Source of the DNA: Muricea muricata
Lineage: Eukaryota; Cnidaria; Anthozoa; Malacalcyonacea; Plexauridae
Length of the DNA: 64,000 bases
Direction of reading: 5' to 3'
NCBI GenBank assembly: GCA_963855995.1
Contig: OY979716.1
Span: 22,087,321-22,151,320, forward strand
Position 1 is the first letter of the stretch. Every line of letters starts with the position of its first letter. The translations under genes were made by a program, and so were the position numbers. The notes below the pieces were generated by a model. It was not told the DNA's origin. It saw nothing but the letters and a program-made list of their open reading frames with translations, and did no database searches. Of the stretch, positions 23,676 through 33,775 are shown in pieces.

Positions 23676-24100
23676 CACAGCAAAAAATTATTTTCTTATT
23701 TTAAGAAAAAAAATCTTGTTTTGAGAAATATTTTCTCAAAACAAGAAAATTTGGATTGGGAGAATAGCAAGAATTTTTTTCTTGATAAGAAATTTTCTTA
23801 AGAAATATTTTCTTAAAACAAGTAATATTTTCTTTTTTTCAGAAAACATTTCTTAAAGCATGTCTTATTCTAAGAAATATTATCTTGTTTCAAGAAATGA
23901 TTTCTATAAGTATTTCTTGTTTTGAGAAATAATTAGAAATATTTTCTTCTTTCAAGAAATAATTTCTATAAACATTTCTTATTTTGAGAAATAATTTCTT
24001 CCTTTTAGGAAATATTTCCTTGTTGTAAGAAAATATTTCTTGAAGGAGTTCTTATTTCAAGAAATATTTTCTCAAGATATATATTTTCCAAATATATTTT
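23676..24100. repeat. Left subterminal repeat array of the CACTA-like element
   Basis: About twenty variants of AAGAAATATTTTCTT / TTTCTTAAGAAA occur in both orientations at 15-25-bp spacing. The right end carries the same motif family. In plant CACTA elements such arrays bind an element-encoded accessory protein; that role here is inference. Confidence 0.85.
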
Positions 24101-24324
24101 TTTGCATAAAACATGACAACATACAGTATAGCACAGAAAGAAAACCAAAATTTATTTATAATACAGTAGGTATATCACAATATTATATTTCGATAGAGAA
24201 GCTGGTGTATAAGTTAAACAGTATAACAGCAACATGCTATTGTATATGCAAGTTCAATTTGTTGAAATAGCACAAAGTAACTAATGAGTAAAAACCTTTA
24301 CCAGCAGACAATTTAATAAATATA

Positions 24325-24490
24325 AGAAAAAACATACTCCGAAAAACAACATCTTGTAAACTCAACAGTTTATTCTGGTTTGACAATGCCTTTAAAATAG
24401 AGTCGAAATATCACCATAAAACTGTTGTCTTGTTGTTAACAGATCATATCTTGAGTTTACAAGATGTTGTTTTTCAGAGTATGTTTTTTT
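24325..24490. repeat. Subterminal hairpin, left side
   Basis: CATACTCCGAAAAACAACAT with CTTGTAAACTCAA is mirrored about 110 bp later by TTGAGTTTACAAGATGTTGT with TTTTCAGAGTATG. A related ACATCTTGTAAAAACTCAAG hairpin lies at the right side (32648-32730), so the structure belongs to the element. Confidence 0.85.
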
Positions 24491-24510
24491 CTTATAACTA
24501 ATGAGTAACT

Positions 24511-27500
24511 TCATGCATTTTTGCTGAAAGAATTAAATGATCTTAACGCACTTTCAAATGATGCAGTAATATCCTTCGGTATGTTCTCATCTTGAAAAGT
24601 GATTCGTTGCAGAATACATAAGCCAACTTCACATGACTTTGGATAATCAAAGTCAAGTAAATAGAATGATGCCAGGTATGCGACGGTTGCTTCCCCAATA
24701 TTCTCTATACTAGTGCTGAATAACATCTTGTTCCCCACAGTCACATGGACCATTTCCCCATCAATGACCATTATTGGTATGTTACCAGACTGTTTAGCAC
24801 ACCAAAGAGTAGCATTTTCATAATTCTATAATAGATAGAGCAATTTTACAATCTAAACAAACTAGATATAAAGCTTTAATTAAACTGTACCCAGTAACGA
24901 AGCCAGCCTGACAGTTTAGTTATGCTAGTCAAATTTAAATCATTATCATCATGCATTTCGTTGGAAATTGTTTCCTTTTACAGTCTATAAACACAGAAAT
25001 ACTAGCATAGCATGACCAATTTGTCGGGCGGGCTTTGCTACTGACTGTACCACTCAAATTTAGTTCTAACAGATATTAGTAGAATCATACTAGTATTCTA
25101 CTGCAAATGCTGTAATTTGATTGGTTACTCTACTCGCTATCTATTCCTCGATAGATAGCGAGTAGCGAAACAATCACCTTCCTATAGAGATTTCTTTTAA
25201 AAAAATTGCTTAAAAATCAAATTTTTTGTTGAATATTCCATGTTTGACCTCTGATTCTACTAAAACAATAGCACTTATGCAGGTTTTCCTTAAGCCTATT
25301 GTTCTTACCACCAAGCCTCGCATTGACGCAATACATTCTCTGCACATCTAAGCGAGGCTTGGTGGTGAGACAGTAGCCTTAGGGAAAACCCGCATAAGCG
25401 CTATTAGATTACTCGCTCTCGATTTCTATGCGGTGATAGTTGATTCGGGCTTTGCTCTCATCAACTATCACTGCATAGAAATCTCGAGCTCGTAATCTAT
25501 TTGTTAAATATATAGTACCAAGTACCTTTAGTTCATGGATAAGTTCAACTTTTGCTTTGATTGTTTTCTTTCCAGGGAAAATAACTCCCAGATTAGACAA
25601 AACATAAATAATCTTGCTACCTGTAAAGGTAAATTAAATGACTCTGATTAGGTATACCATATACATATTATAACCGACATCAAAGCTTTTCCAAATAATC
25701 TTATGAACATTATTAATTTCTCGATAAATCAATGGCAGATATGTATGCATTATACAATTCACATGATTACTTAAAATTTTAAAAAGTTCATTAAAATGTT
25801 CACAACTTCCTGTTTATTGACCAATCAGAATGCTCACCATAACAAAATAGCATTCTGATTGGTTAATTAACAGGATGCAGTGAATCTCAAAATTTTGAGG
25901 AATTGATTGAAGGAACTGCTAAACTTGAGCAAATAGATTGGTCAAATATTTTCGAAACGCTTCAATTGCCGCAACTGTACATACCCAACAAACAATTGCT
26001 ATGCAGTCAACAAAGCATATTCATTGAAGGAACAGATCGAAATGACCACATTAGAGCTGTCCATGATATATTTTTACAAAAATAAGACGACAGAACCTGA
26101 CGTACCCATAACAGAAAGGTACCAGTATTATAGTCTAGACATATGTGCAGTACAGGGAGGTACCGCTAAACTGCACTTTAAACTTACTTAATCTTGGGCT
26201 TTTAGGATGTTTTAATCCTTTATGAATTCCAAAATAGAGCATCATCTCGATTTCTGCCAAAAGTCTCTTGGTGCACTCCTTTCCAAAAACACTGTGACCA
26301 GTATTCTCAACTTGCAACACTCTACGTGCTTCTTCTATAACCTAGAAAAAACATACAAAGATACAGTAGGTTTAGCCCACATAAAATTTTTCCACCCCTC
26401 GAGTGAAAAAAATAAATATCCGCCCTTGAGACAAGTTAAACAAATCCTTTCAAAAAATCGACAGCTAATGACTTCTTCATTTGTACCCTAAATGTTTTGA
26501 ATGAAATTGATTTTGATTACAGCAGTTTGATCAATTTACAAAAAACTACCTCCAAGTGATCTTTAAAGCAAGGATACTTGGCCAACAACTTCTGGCATCG
26601 ATCTTCTGCAGGGATCAATAAAAGCCAGCTGCGTCTGGCGGGGTATTGTTTATCAAGGTAGACATTCACCACCTCTAAGTTTGAACAAGTTTTGTTCATT
26701 TCTTTTTGGAGTGCCTTGAAATGCCTTTCCATTATTGATGGATCAGGGTCCTGTTCATCCTGTTTGTCATCATCAACAGATTCTATATAAACAAGAAAAA
26801 AATTAAAGTGCAGGGCTCAAATCTACAAACTGTTACATTACATGTAGAGTAATTTTAACTTACCATTATTTTGTGAATGTTCCCCTTGTACTGGAGGGTG
26901 AATTGGAAAATTACTGTTCTCAGTTTGGTCAGAAATATCTGAATCACAAAGAATACTTGTATCTGTTTTTTTGGATGCCCTTCTCTTCTTTGGACATGGA
27001 CCCTGTTTGCTTTTAACAGGCTGTACATTACTCAACCTCCTTTTCAACTGCTTAAGAAGGACAGCCTGAAATTAGAAGTTAATATGATATAAAAATGAGA
27101 CTATAAAAATGAGACTTCCTTTAAAAGAAAGACTAAAATATGTCTTTAGTTTGGCTATTGTTAAGCATAATTTTATGCCATAAATCGTGCATGTTTCATT
27201 CACATGTTTAAAGTGGCTCGATAGTCTAAATTATGGCACACTGTACTTCTTTCGCCATAGAGTCTTTTATACTGCACATGTAAAGCTTAGTTTAGGCCAT
27301 TGCATAGTTCTACTGTTTGTCTTAATAATTGGAAAAGTTTTCTATGGTATGTTCAGGCACAGTTTGAAGAAACACTTTTTTAAACACAGAGAACAGTGGT
27401 ATACAACTGTGCAATGAACTAAAATGAAACTTAAGCAATCACTAAAAACATTTTATAGTGGAATGATAAAATTTCTAATGAATTCTGACTACCAAGCCAC

Positions 27501-28963
27501 TTTAAGGTTGAACATACATGTACCTATATAGAATATTTCACAGCGGCATGGGGAGATGGATTTTATATTTGAGTGGGCACTGAGGCTATATCTTATGAGT
27601 GACTCCAGGAAAGAAGTGGACACTCAAGCATCACAAATAGTGGCATTAAGATTCAACGAGTGTTTTATTAATTGTCACTAAAATACCCCCTCTCAAGTAT
27701 AACAAACCCAGTTATCAAAGAAAAAATATGTGAAAAAAAAAACATTGCTTACATGTCCAGTCTCAGCATCTCTCAAGCAGGGGTAAGTTATTACCAAAGA
27801 TTTGGCCATTTCTTCTATCTCGGAGACATAGGGAAGACGATTAAATGGAGCACAAGAAGCTATCATGTTGTGCATTGTTCCTCTTATAAGTCGGTGTCTA
27901 ACTTCAGTAGATATACTCCCAGCTTTACTTCCACTGATAATTTCAGCATCTGCATAAATGGTATACTCAGGACGTTCCAATTGCAACTTATTTGTGGAAC
28001 GTTTCATAGTTGGTATGTTAGACAATACAGGTGATGGAGATGCAGGTTCACTGGTAAACGAATCATTTGAGGGACTGCTAGTGTCAAGGCACATTGAGGA
28101 AGAGGATGGTGATGGACTTGCACTTCTTGTTGTTGTGCTGCTAGTAGCCTATTAAATACAGAATAGACAGGAACTAGTATTTCAGCCAATCATTTTATTA
28201 CCATACACATTGACCTTTCAATACTGTATTAACCCAAGAGAACTTGAGATGATTCAAAATTATGCAATTATTGATTATGGTCAAACTCTGTGATACAACA
28301 GCATTGCCAATTGTTCTCTAAGCATTTTCTTTTTGCAATATGATGATTTTGAAATGATGAAGTTAGTAAATATGTTATGTATCATTATTAATACTATTAA
28401 TACTCACATTTATAGATGCTTGTATAATTTTCCATACTTTAGCTCTCTGAAGAATCCTTTTGCCACCCCCAGGACAAATGTCTTTCAGTGACTCATAACA
28501 AAGGGCCTTTATATCCTCGTCCAGAATGATTTCAGAATCTATATAAATTCATCGATATTAATTATGGTAACAATAACAGTGAATGATTGTTGAGAAAGTT
28601 GTGTATTGCCAAGCTAATACGGCGGTCTATTCAAATATCTTAAATATCACAAATGGCGCCATTTTATGGCACTGGCACATGGCACATAACGTTGCCAAAA
28701 TGTAATAAACAATTTTTGATAACGTACTGACACTACTACGTTTAAATTGTCCTCTTAGATAACTCTTTTAAATAACTAACATTGAATAAGCTGGTCACTT
28801 TATACTCTGAATGTATGTAAATGAATTGCTCCCCACATGTTTAATACACATAATTATATTTTACATAAATAGCGTTAAAAGAAGTCTTACCTTCAAGCAG
28901 CTCGCCAATTTCTCTGTCTGCGTTAAGTATCTGCTTCAAAAGCGTGTTTGATTTGGTAGACAT
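24511..28963 (-). CDS. SAMD3-like protein encoded by the CACTA-like transposon (8 exons)
   Basis: Eight minus-strand exons with GT-AG borders: 28963-28891, 28538-28408, 28148-27753, 27065-26864, 26782-26550, 26341-26188, 25620-25526, 24825-24511. Phases match at every junction and the total is 1,599 nt, 532 codons plus stop, with no internal stop. Exons 1-2 make a SAM-like helical domain (DSEIILDEDIKALCYESL, RILQRAKVWKII). Exon 3 has a Ser-rich linker, then HNMIASCAPFNRLPYVSEIEEMAKSLV with YPCLRD.ETGHV. Exon 4 is basic (KSKQGPCPKKRR) and then acidic. Exon 5 has YPARRSWLL and LLAKYPCFKDHLE. Exon 8 is the C-terminal module. Length and order fit SAMD3-like proteins of fish and cnidarians. Role in transposition is unknown; DNA-end binding is a guess. 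Confidence 0.85.
25080..25505. mobile_element. Nested foldback repeats in intron 7 of the SAMD3-like gene
   Basis: Three hairpins lie in a row: CTACTCGCTATCTATTCCTCGATAGATAGCGAGTAG near 25130-25166 (a 16-bp arm), a longer one at 25258-25408 (AATAGCACTTATGCAGGTTTTCC facing GGGAAAACCCGCATAAGCGCTATT), and another at 25408-25500 (TACTCGCTCTCGATTTCTATG facing CATAGAAATCTCGAGCTCGTA). The last hairpin runs into exon 7's flank without disrupting its donor. They look like foldback MITEs inserted one in another. Confidence 0.7.
25790..25895. mobile_element. Short foldback MITE in intron 6
   Basis: CAACTTCCTGTTTATTGACC with AATCAGAATGC is mirrored by GCATTCTGATTGGTTAATTA with ACAGGATG around a short spacer. 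The arms include the TTGACCAATCAGAAT type of motif common in foldback MITEs. No coding capacity. Confidence 0.65.
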
Positions 28964-29339
28964 CTCAAATTCGTTAATAAAGTTTAGTTGAAACCAGTTG
29001 AATTAAAAAACCTTCAAAAAAGCCTTTGTGCTGTTGGCCTAAACGAATTTTCGAATACAAAATACCAATTTCGAACAGCCTCATGGGATATCATGTAACC
29101 TTGTCTCGCGATTGATTGGAAATTTCCTTAAAACAAGGAAATCTACACGTTTCTTGGGAGAAAAACTAAGGAAATAAATCTGCTAAGGAAATTTTCGAGG
29201 AAATTTTATGACTTCGGACTAAGAATTTCGAAGGAAATCTAAGGAACTTTTTTAGTTTTTTTTAGACGATCTAAGGAATTCTGAAACGTCGTTCAATGTG
29301 AGTGAGAGCAGCCCTTTCGAGAGTGTTTTAACTTGAGAA
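28964..29339. promoter_or_regulatory. Shared divergent promoter of the CACTA-like element
   Basis: The 376 bp between the two start codons must hold both promoters. At 29125-29285 the word AAGGAAAT or a near variant (AAGGAAATC, CTAAGGAAAT, GAGGAAATTT, GAAGGAAATC, CTAAGGAATTC) recurs six to eight times, unlike the surrounding sequence. It resembles half of the subterminal repeat motif, so one protein could bind both places; that is inference. Confidence 0.6.
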
Positions 29340-32300
29340 ATGGAAAATCAAACACGAGGGCGAACATGGAAATGTTTTGCCTGTGTCACGTTCGTTGCAC
29401 TCACACTCAGAGCGTTAATGAACCATTATTACTCGGTGCACAGTAGCAATCCAAATTTTTTCGTTCGATGTGGAGTGGATGATTGCCCAGCAACTTTCAC
29501 ACGATATCACTCTTTTTACAAACACGTGGTAAGAAAACACAATGAAAAGTATGAAAAAAGATTGGAAGAAATATTGGATCCCCCTTCTGAACCTCCTGAA
29601 GATATGGACGAAGATGTAAATGATCAAATTCATGATAATGGTAGTGACCAAGATATTCCTGAATCCATGTCCTATGGCATTGACTCTGACAGTGATAGTG
29701 CTGAATCATTCATACAAGAGGCTGAGGAAGAGGTTGAGGTAATAACAACTATTTCTGTAAACAGTAGTGAGAGGTTTATGACTATAACTCATCCTGAGGA
29801 GACCCATTGCCGACGAAGGGTTAAAAGTAGTATTTTACTCTGGGTAATGCCCAGGTGTCAAAAACATTTTTAGTGCCTGGGACTGCATCTGCACAAAAAA
29901 GTGGCAAGCATTGAACCATTCCCCTTATACACCGAGTTTTAATTGGGCAAGAAGAACAAAATCTATTGCCACAGCTAGAAAGAGTATCTTAAAATCAGAA
30001 TGATTGGCTGAAAGGCTGGAAGGTTCCAAAATGTGATTCCGAAATGTGATTGCACGAAAGTTATCCATTCTGAAATGTGCCTATGATTGATGGTCCCTGC
30101 AGTCTTGACTTTTCGATCTCTACTGTTATGCCAGATGATATTAATATTTGTCCGCAGAAGACCCATTGACGACAAGGGGTTGATAACCGATTACAACCTG
30201 TCAATTCTCAGTAATTATTAGGGAATGTATATAGGTGCATTTCTATATATGTGCTCTTAATTTTTTTGTGATTTTTCTAAATTTAAAACTAAATATTAAA
30301 ATTAAGCAGCAAATGTACTGTAAAGTTTACAAAGAATAATCTCAATAACTTTTTTACAGATTGACATGCCTGATTTGCAGAAGACTGCTGCTCTATATAT
30401 CTTGAAAGTAAAAGAACGGAATAAGATAACCCAGGTTTGTTGTCCATTGTGCCATAGTTATTAGTTTATTAGTTACTCAGTTTGTATAAATCCAATGAAG
30501 GAAGTGAGTCAGTGCTATGGCATCATTTTTCTGCAATTTAATTTCTATATTCATAGGTTGCAATGGACCATGTCAAAGAATGTACTTCAATGTTAATTAA
30601 GAATGTTCTGAGTGCTACCGAAAAGAGTTTGATTAGTGCTTGGGAAAATCAAAATGGCAATGAAGATTTTTCCACAGAAATAGCAAAGGCTTTTGAAAAA
30701 GTGCAGAATCCATTTGCTGGGTTGGAGACCAGTTATCTTCAAACAGAGTACATGAAAAAGAATCTTAACTATGTGGGTTACAGAGAAGAGGTACAATATT
30801 GCAATATCCATATTCCTTATGTACTGGTGGTACTGAACTGTATATACTGTACTCAGTTAAAAAAAATCAACTGACATAGTCATATTGGTATTATGATTTA
30901 CCGGAAATTTAATGAAGAATCTTTTCCTTTCTCTGTTCATGCATTGTTCTATCTTTTGTTTGATTTATTTGGTGTCATCATATGTATAGGACATCGATAA
31001 TTGAAAAGTTAAGTCATGAAATGTATCTCAAATATTAGTTCCTTTGGTGGTGTAGTATATGACAATGCATTTCAGAAAGATTAATATAATTCATATCTAA
31101 ACTACAGCACATAAATATTTACATTTATTCCATAGATTCTTGGATCAGTAATTTGCAGAAAAAAGAAAGGAAACAAGATGGTGCTTACTGAGAAAGAAGA
31201 GACTTTCATTTACATACCCATTCTTGAAAGTTTGCAACAGCTACTTTCAAATAACAAAATTGCAAAACATATTTTGAAAAATCCACGCTGTGCAGAACCT
31301 GGTGTGTTCTATGACATATGTGATGGTCTGATGTTCAAGAATGATCGATTGTTCAAGGACAAGCCAGATGCACTACAGATTATCATTTTTCATGACATGG
31401 TGGAAGTCAGCAATCCTCTTGGCAGTCATGCCGGTACGCATAAGGTAGATATGTTCTACTATTCCTTGGGAAACCTTAACCCTAAATTGAGATCCAAGCG
31501 ATGTGCAGTTAGATTGCTTGCCATAGTAAACGGAAAATTGGTCAAGAAGTACGGTTATAATGCTGTGCTCAAACCAATCTTGTCTGACATTAAGATGTTA
31601 GAAAGTGGCCATCCCTTCAATGTTCTCGGTGAAATCAAAATCGTGTGTGGTAAAGTTGTGAGCTGTGCTGGAGACAATGAAGGTCAACATGAGTGGGGTG
31701 GCTTCAAAGTTGGTGTAGGGTTTGCATTTCAAAAATGCAGGCACTGTCACTGTACATTTTTTGCTATGCAAAACAAATTCCTTGAAGATGATTTTACTTT
31801 GCGGACCAAAGTTACTCACAAGCAGCAGTGCGCAGAAATTAGAAATGCCCCAAATGATGCAACCAAGAATGACCTGAAAGTGACATATGGTATCAACCAT
31901 GAAAGTTTGTTGTGTGAGTTGGATAACTTTGATTTGACAACTCAATTGGCTCAAGACATAATGCACACTTTACTAGAAGGTGTGGTACAGTACGAGCTAC
32001 GTTACCTGATCTTGTACTATATTGATCATGGTGACTTCACCCTTAGTCAATTAAATGCAGCAATCATTAACCTGCAGTATGGCTACAGTGAAATTGCAAC
32101 TAAACCAAGCCCACTAAAGGAAACAGTTTTTCGGGGAGAGGAGAGATACAAGCTGAAGTACAATGCTGCCCAAGCCAGATTGTTTCTTCGTTTATTGCCA
32201 TTCATGCTTTGCGACCTTGTTGAAGATGATGATGAACACTATTTGTTGTTGAAACAACTCATAGAAATTGTGAACATCGTTTTTTCACCCATTATTAGTC

Positions 32301-32362
32301 TGGAGACCACCAATTTGCTCAAATTATTGATCGCAGAACATTTAAGTAAATTCAAGCATTGA
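29340..32362 (+). CDS. CACTA-like transposase with N-terminal C2H2 fingers (C-terminus missing)
   Basis: Four exons with matching phase-0 borders: 29340-29738, 30360-30434, 30557-30790, 31136-32362 (644 codons). Exon 1 has a C2H2-like pair (CFACVTFVAL...H, CGVDDCPATFTRYHSFYKHVVRKH) and an acidic stretch. Exon 4 has the transposase core: IIIFHDMVEVSNPLGSHAG, HKVDMFYYSLGNLNPKLRS, LAIVNGKLVKKYG, GGFKVGVGF, FQKCRHCHCTFFAM, and LAQDIMHTLLEGVVQYELRYL. Acidic residues in the HDMVEV and QDIMH blocks are catalytic candidates. The frame stops at IAEHLSKFKH, just where relatives continue with a 'PK.H...HYP...GPL...RFE.KH..FK' region. That segment exists as a relic at 11325-11409. The copy may therefore be non-autonomous. 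Confidence 0.8.
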
Positions 32363-32639
32363 AGTTTTGATTGTTTAATATAGGCACAGCATTGTTAATT
32401 AATATGTAATCATATAATAATGCAAAGATACTGTCAAGTTCATTAGCAACAATCCTGTATACTGTATTTTTTTAAAATAGAAGAATCTTGGGGTTTTTCG
32501 TACTTTGCTTCTTAATGCAGCATTTTGGCTTTAGGATAAGTATAAACGCAATAAGCCCAGTCTCAAAATTTTGTGTTGAAATCTCAAGACTGAAAAAAAG
32601 TTTACGTTTAATACCTATATAATAAATGAATTAATATTA

Positions 32640-32985
32640 AACAAAAACTAAACCGAAAATCAAAGACATCTTGTAAAAACTCAAGATGTCTTTACACAGC
32701 TACAAGATGTCTTTAATTTTCGGTTTAGCATAAATGAATTAACTCTTTCTGAAAATTATTTCTTATGGTAAGAAACAAATTCTCACTTTCAGAAAAAAAT
32801 TCTTGCTAAAAGAACGTTTAATACATAAGAAAATATTACTTGCCTCAAGAAAATATTTCTTGCCTCAAGAAAATATTTCTTGCCTTAAGAATTTTTTCTT
32901 GGCACAAGAAATATTTTCCTATTTTAAGAAATAATTTCTTATGTTAAGAATTATTCTCTTGTCAAGAAATTTTTTTTTTGCTGTG
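32640..32985. repeat. Right subterminal hairpin and repeat array
   Basis: A hairpin at 32648-32730 (ACCGAAAATCAAAGACATC facing its complement) precedes about ten variants of CAAGAAAATATTTCTTGCC / AAGAAATAATTTCTT up to the right terminus. Three nearly identical copies lie in tandem at 32838-32890. The array is shorter than the left one. Confidence 0.85.
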
Positions 32986-33106
32986 CAGTAATACCTTCTG
33001 AATTTGACAAAACTTCAGAACAAATTTGTCTGGAATCAGATTCTTGAACTTTTTGCCGTTTTGGTGCTTCACAAGTAAAGAATTTGTCTAGCTTGGATTG
33101 CTCCAT
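32986..33106 (-). pseudogene. 5' part of hAT exon 1 (start codon), cut off by the CACTA insertion
   Basis: The ATG at 33106 on the minus strand opens a frame (MEQSKLDKFFTCEAPKR..., the short basic start common to ZMYM1-like hAT proteins) that runs straight into the right end of the CACTA-like element. With 23673-23640 it makes 155 nt ending in a good donor. Across the 9.3-kb insertion the gene has no other visible defect in this exon. Confidence 0.85.
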
Positions 33107-33600
33107 AATTACAGACTACAATAGCAACTGCACAAATCAAATTACATATCGGCCTTATTAAGAGCCTGCGGAGGAGGCAGCATTGCGTGCAACGTGTGAA
33201 AGACTATGAGAATTTTGACGACAACTGTCAAAAATTGAACAGATAAAATAAAAAGTAAAAGGAAATTGTATCAGATTAATAATCAGAGAGTGGGCGAGTA
33301 ACTTGATCAGTCTAAGTGAAACCCGTGAGTTAATCGTCGCGCGAAAAAGGAAGATTCAGAAAGATAAACATAGCAGTAGCACTGTAATTCTATAAAATCT
33401 TGTCTCTTAATACATAAACACAATAATACTGAATTATTGATTATGATTACTGATAGTGCGCGGTATTGCAGCGCAACGGTGGTTTTTTGGAGACGAATGT
33501 TCAAAGAAATTAATAATGGGGAATACCATTAACCATAATATCTTAAATCAGGAAAAGTTTTTACTTGATTTGTGCCATTGTGGGGGGCTTGGTTCACAAA
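33107..33600. other. No gene recognised; possible hAT 5' flank
   Basis: Upstream of the hAT start codon. The GCCTGCGGAGGAGGCAGC near 33168 could lie close to the element's end, but no matching left terminus was found near 20.3-20.7 kb. Confidence 0.4.
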
Positions 33601-33689
33601 TGGTTATTTTCTATTTTCCATCCATTTTTTCGGCTTGTGATTAGCCTGCGAAGTTGCAAACTATCTCGTTTTTTCAACCTTTGGTGTGA

Positions 33690-33775
33690 AAATATTGCGG
33701 GGACTAAGCCCCCCGATCAGAAATATTGGGGGCGCTATAGCCCCCCTAGCCCCTCCTGTTCCGCCGCCCTTGGAT
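33690..33775 (-). mobile_element. TE fragment with GGGGGGCTATAGCGCCCCC-type end
   Basis: GGGACTAAGCCCCCCGATCA and GGGGGCGCTATAGCCCCCCT, followed by AGCCCCTCCTGTTCCGCCGC, form the sort of GC-rich terminal sequence seen at ends of some cnidarian TEs. It abuts, and appears to interrupt, the SAMD3-like exon fragment to its right. The other end was not found. Confidence 0.4.

Larger units (their letters stand above)
23676..32985. mobile_element. 9.3-kb CACTA-like (EnSpm) transposon carrying two divergent genes
   Basis: The termini are CACAGCAAAAAA on the left and its complement TTTTTTGCTGTG on the right, flanked by a 2-bp CA duplication (23674-23675, 32986-32987). Inside each end lie dense short AT-rich repeats and a hairpin, the subterminal architecture known for CACTA elements. 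Two spliced genes diverge from the centre: a SAMD3-like gene leftward (28963-24511) and a C2H2/transposase gene rightward (29340-32362). The insertion splits exon 1 of a hAT gene; removing element plus one CA restores frame and splice phase, so the boundaries are secure. Assignment to CACTA rests on termini, subterminal repeats and transposase pattern. Confidence 0.88.

Noticed and set aside
23690-24080. CRISPR-like or satellite array
   Set aside because: Motifs are short, in both orientations, without constant spacers; the matching array at the other end of the element explains them as CACTA subterminal repeats.
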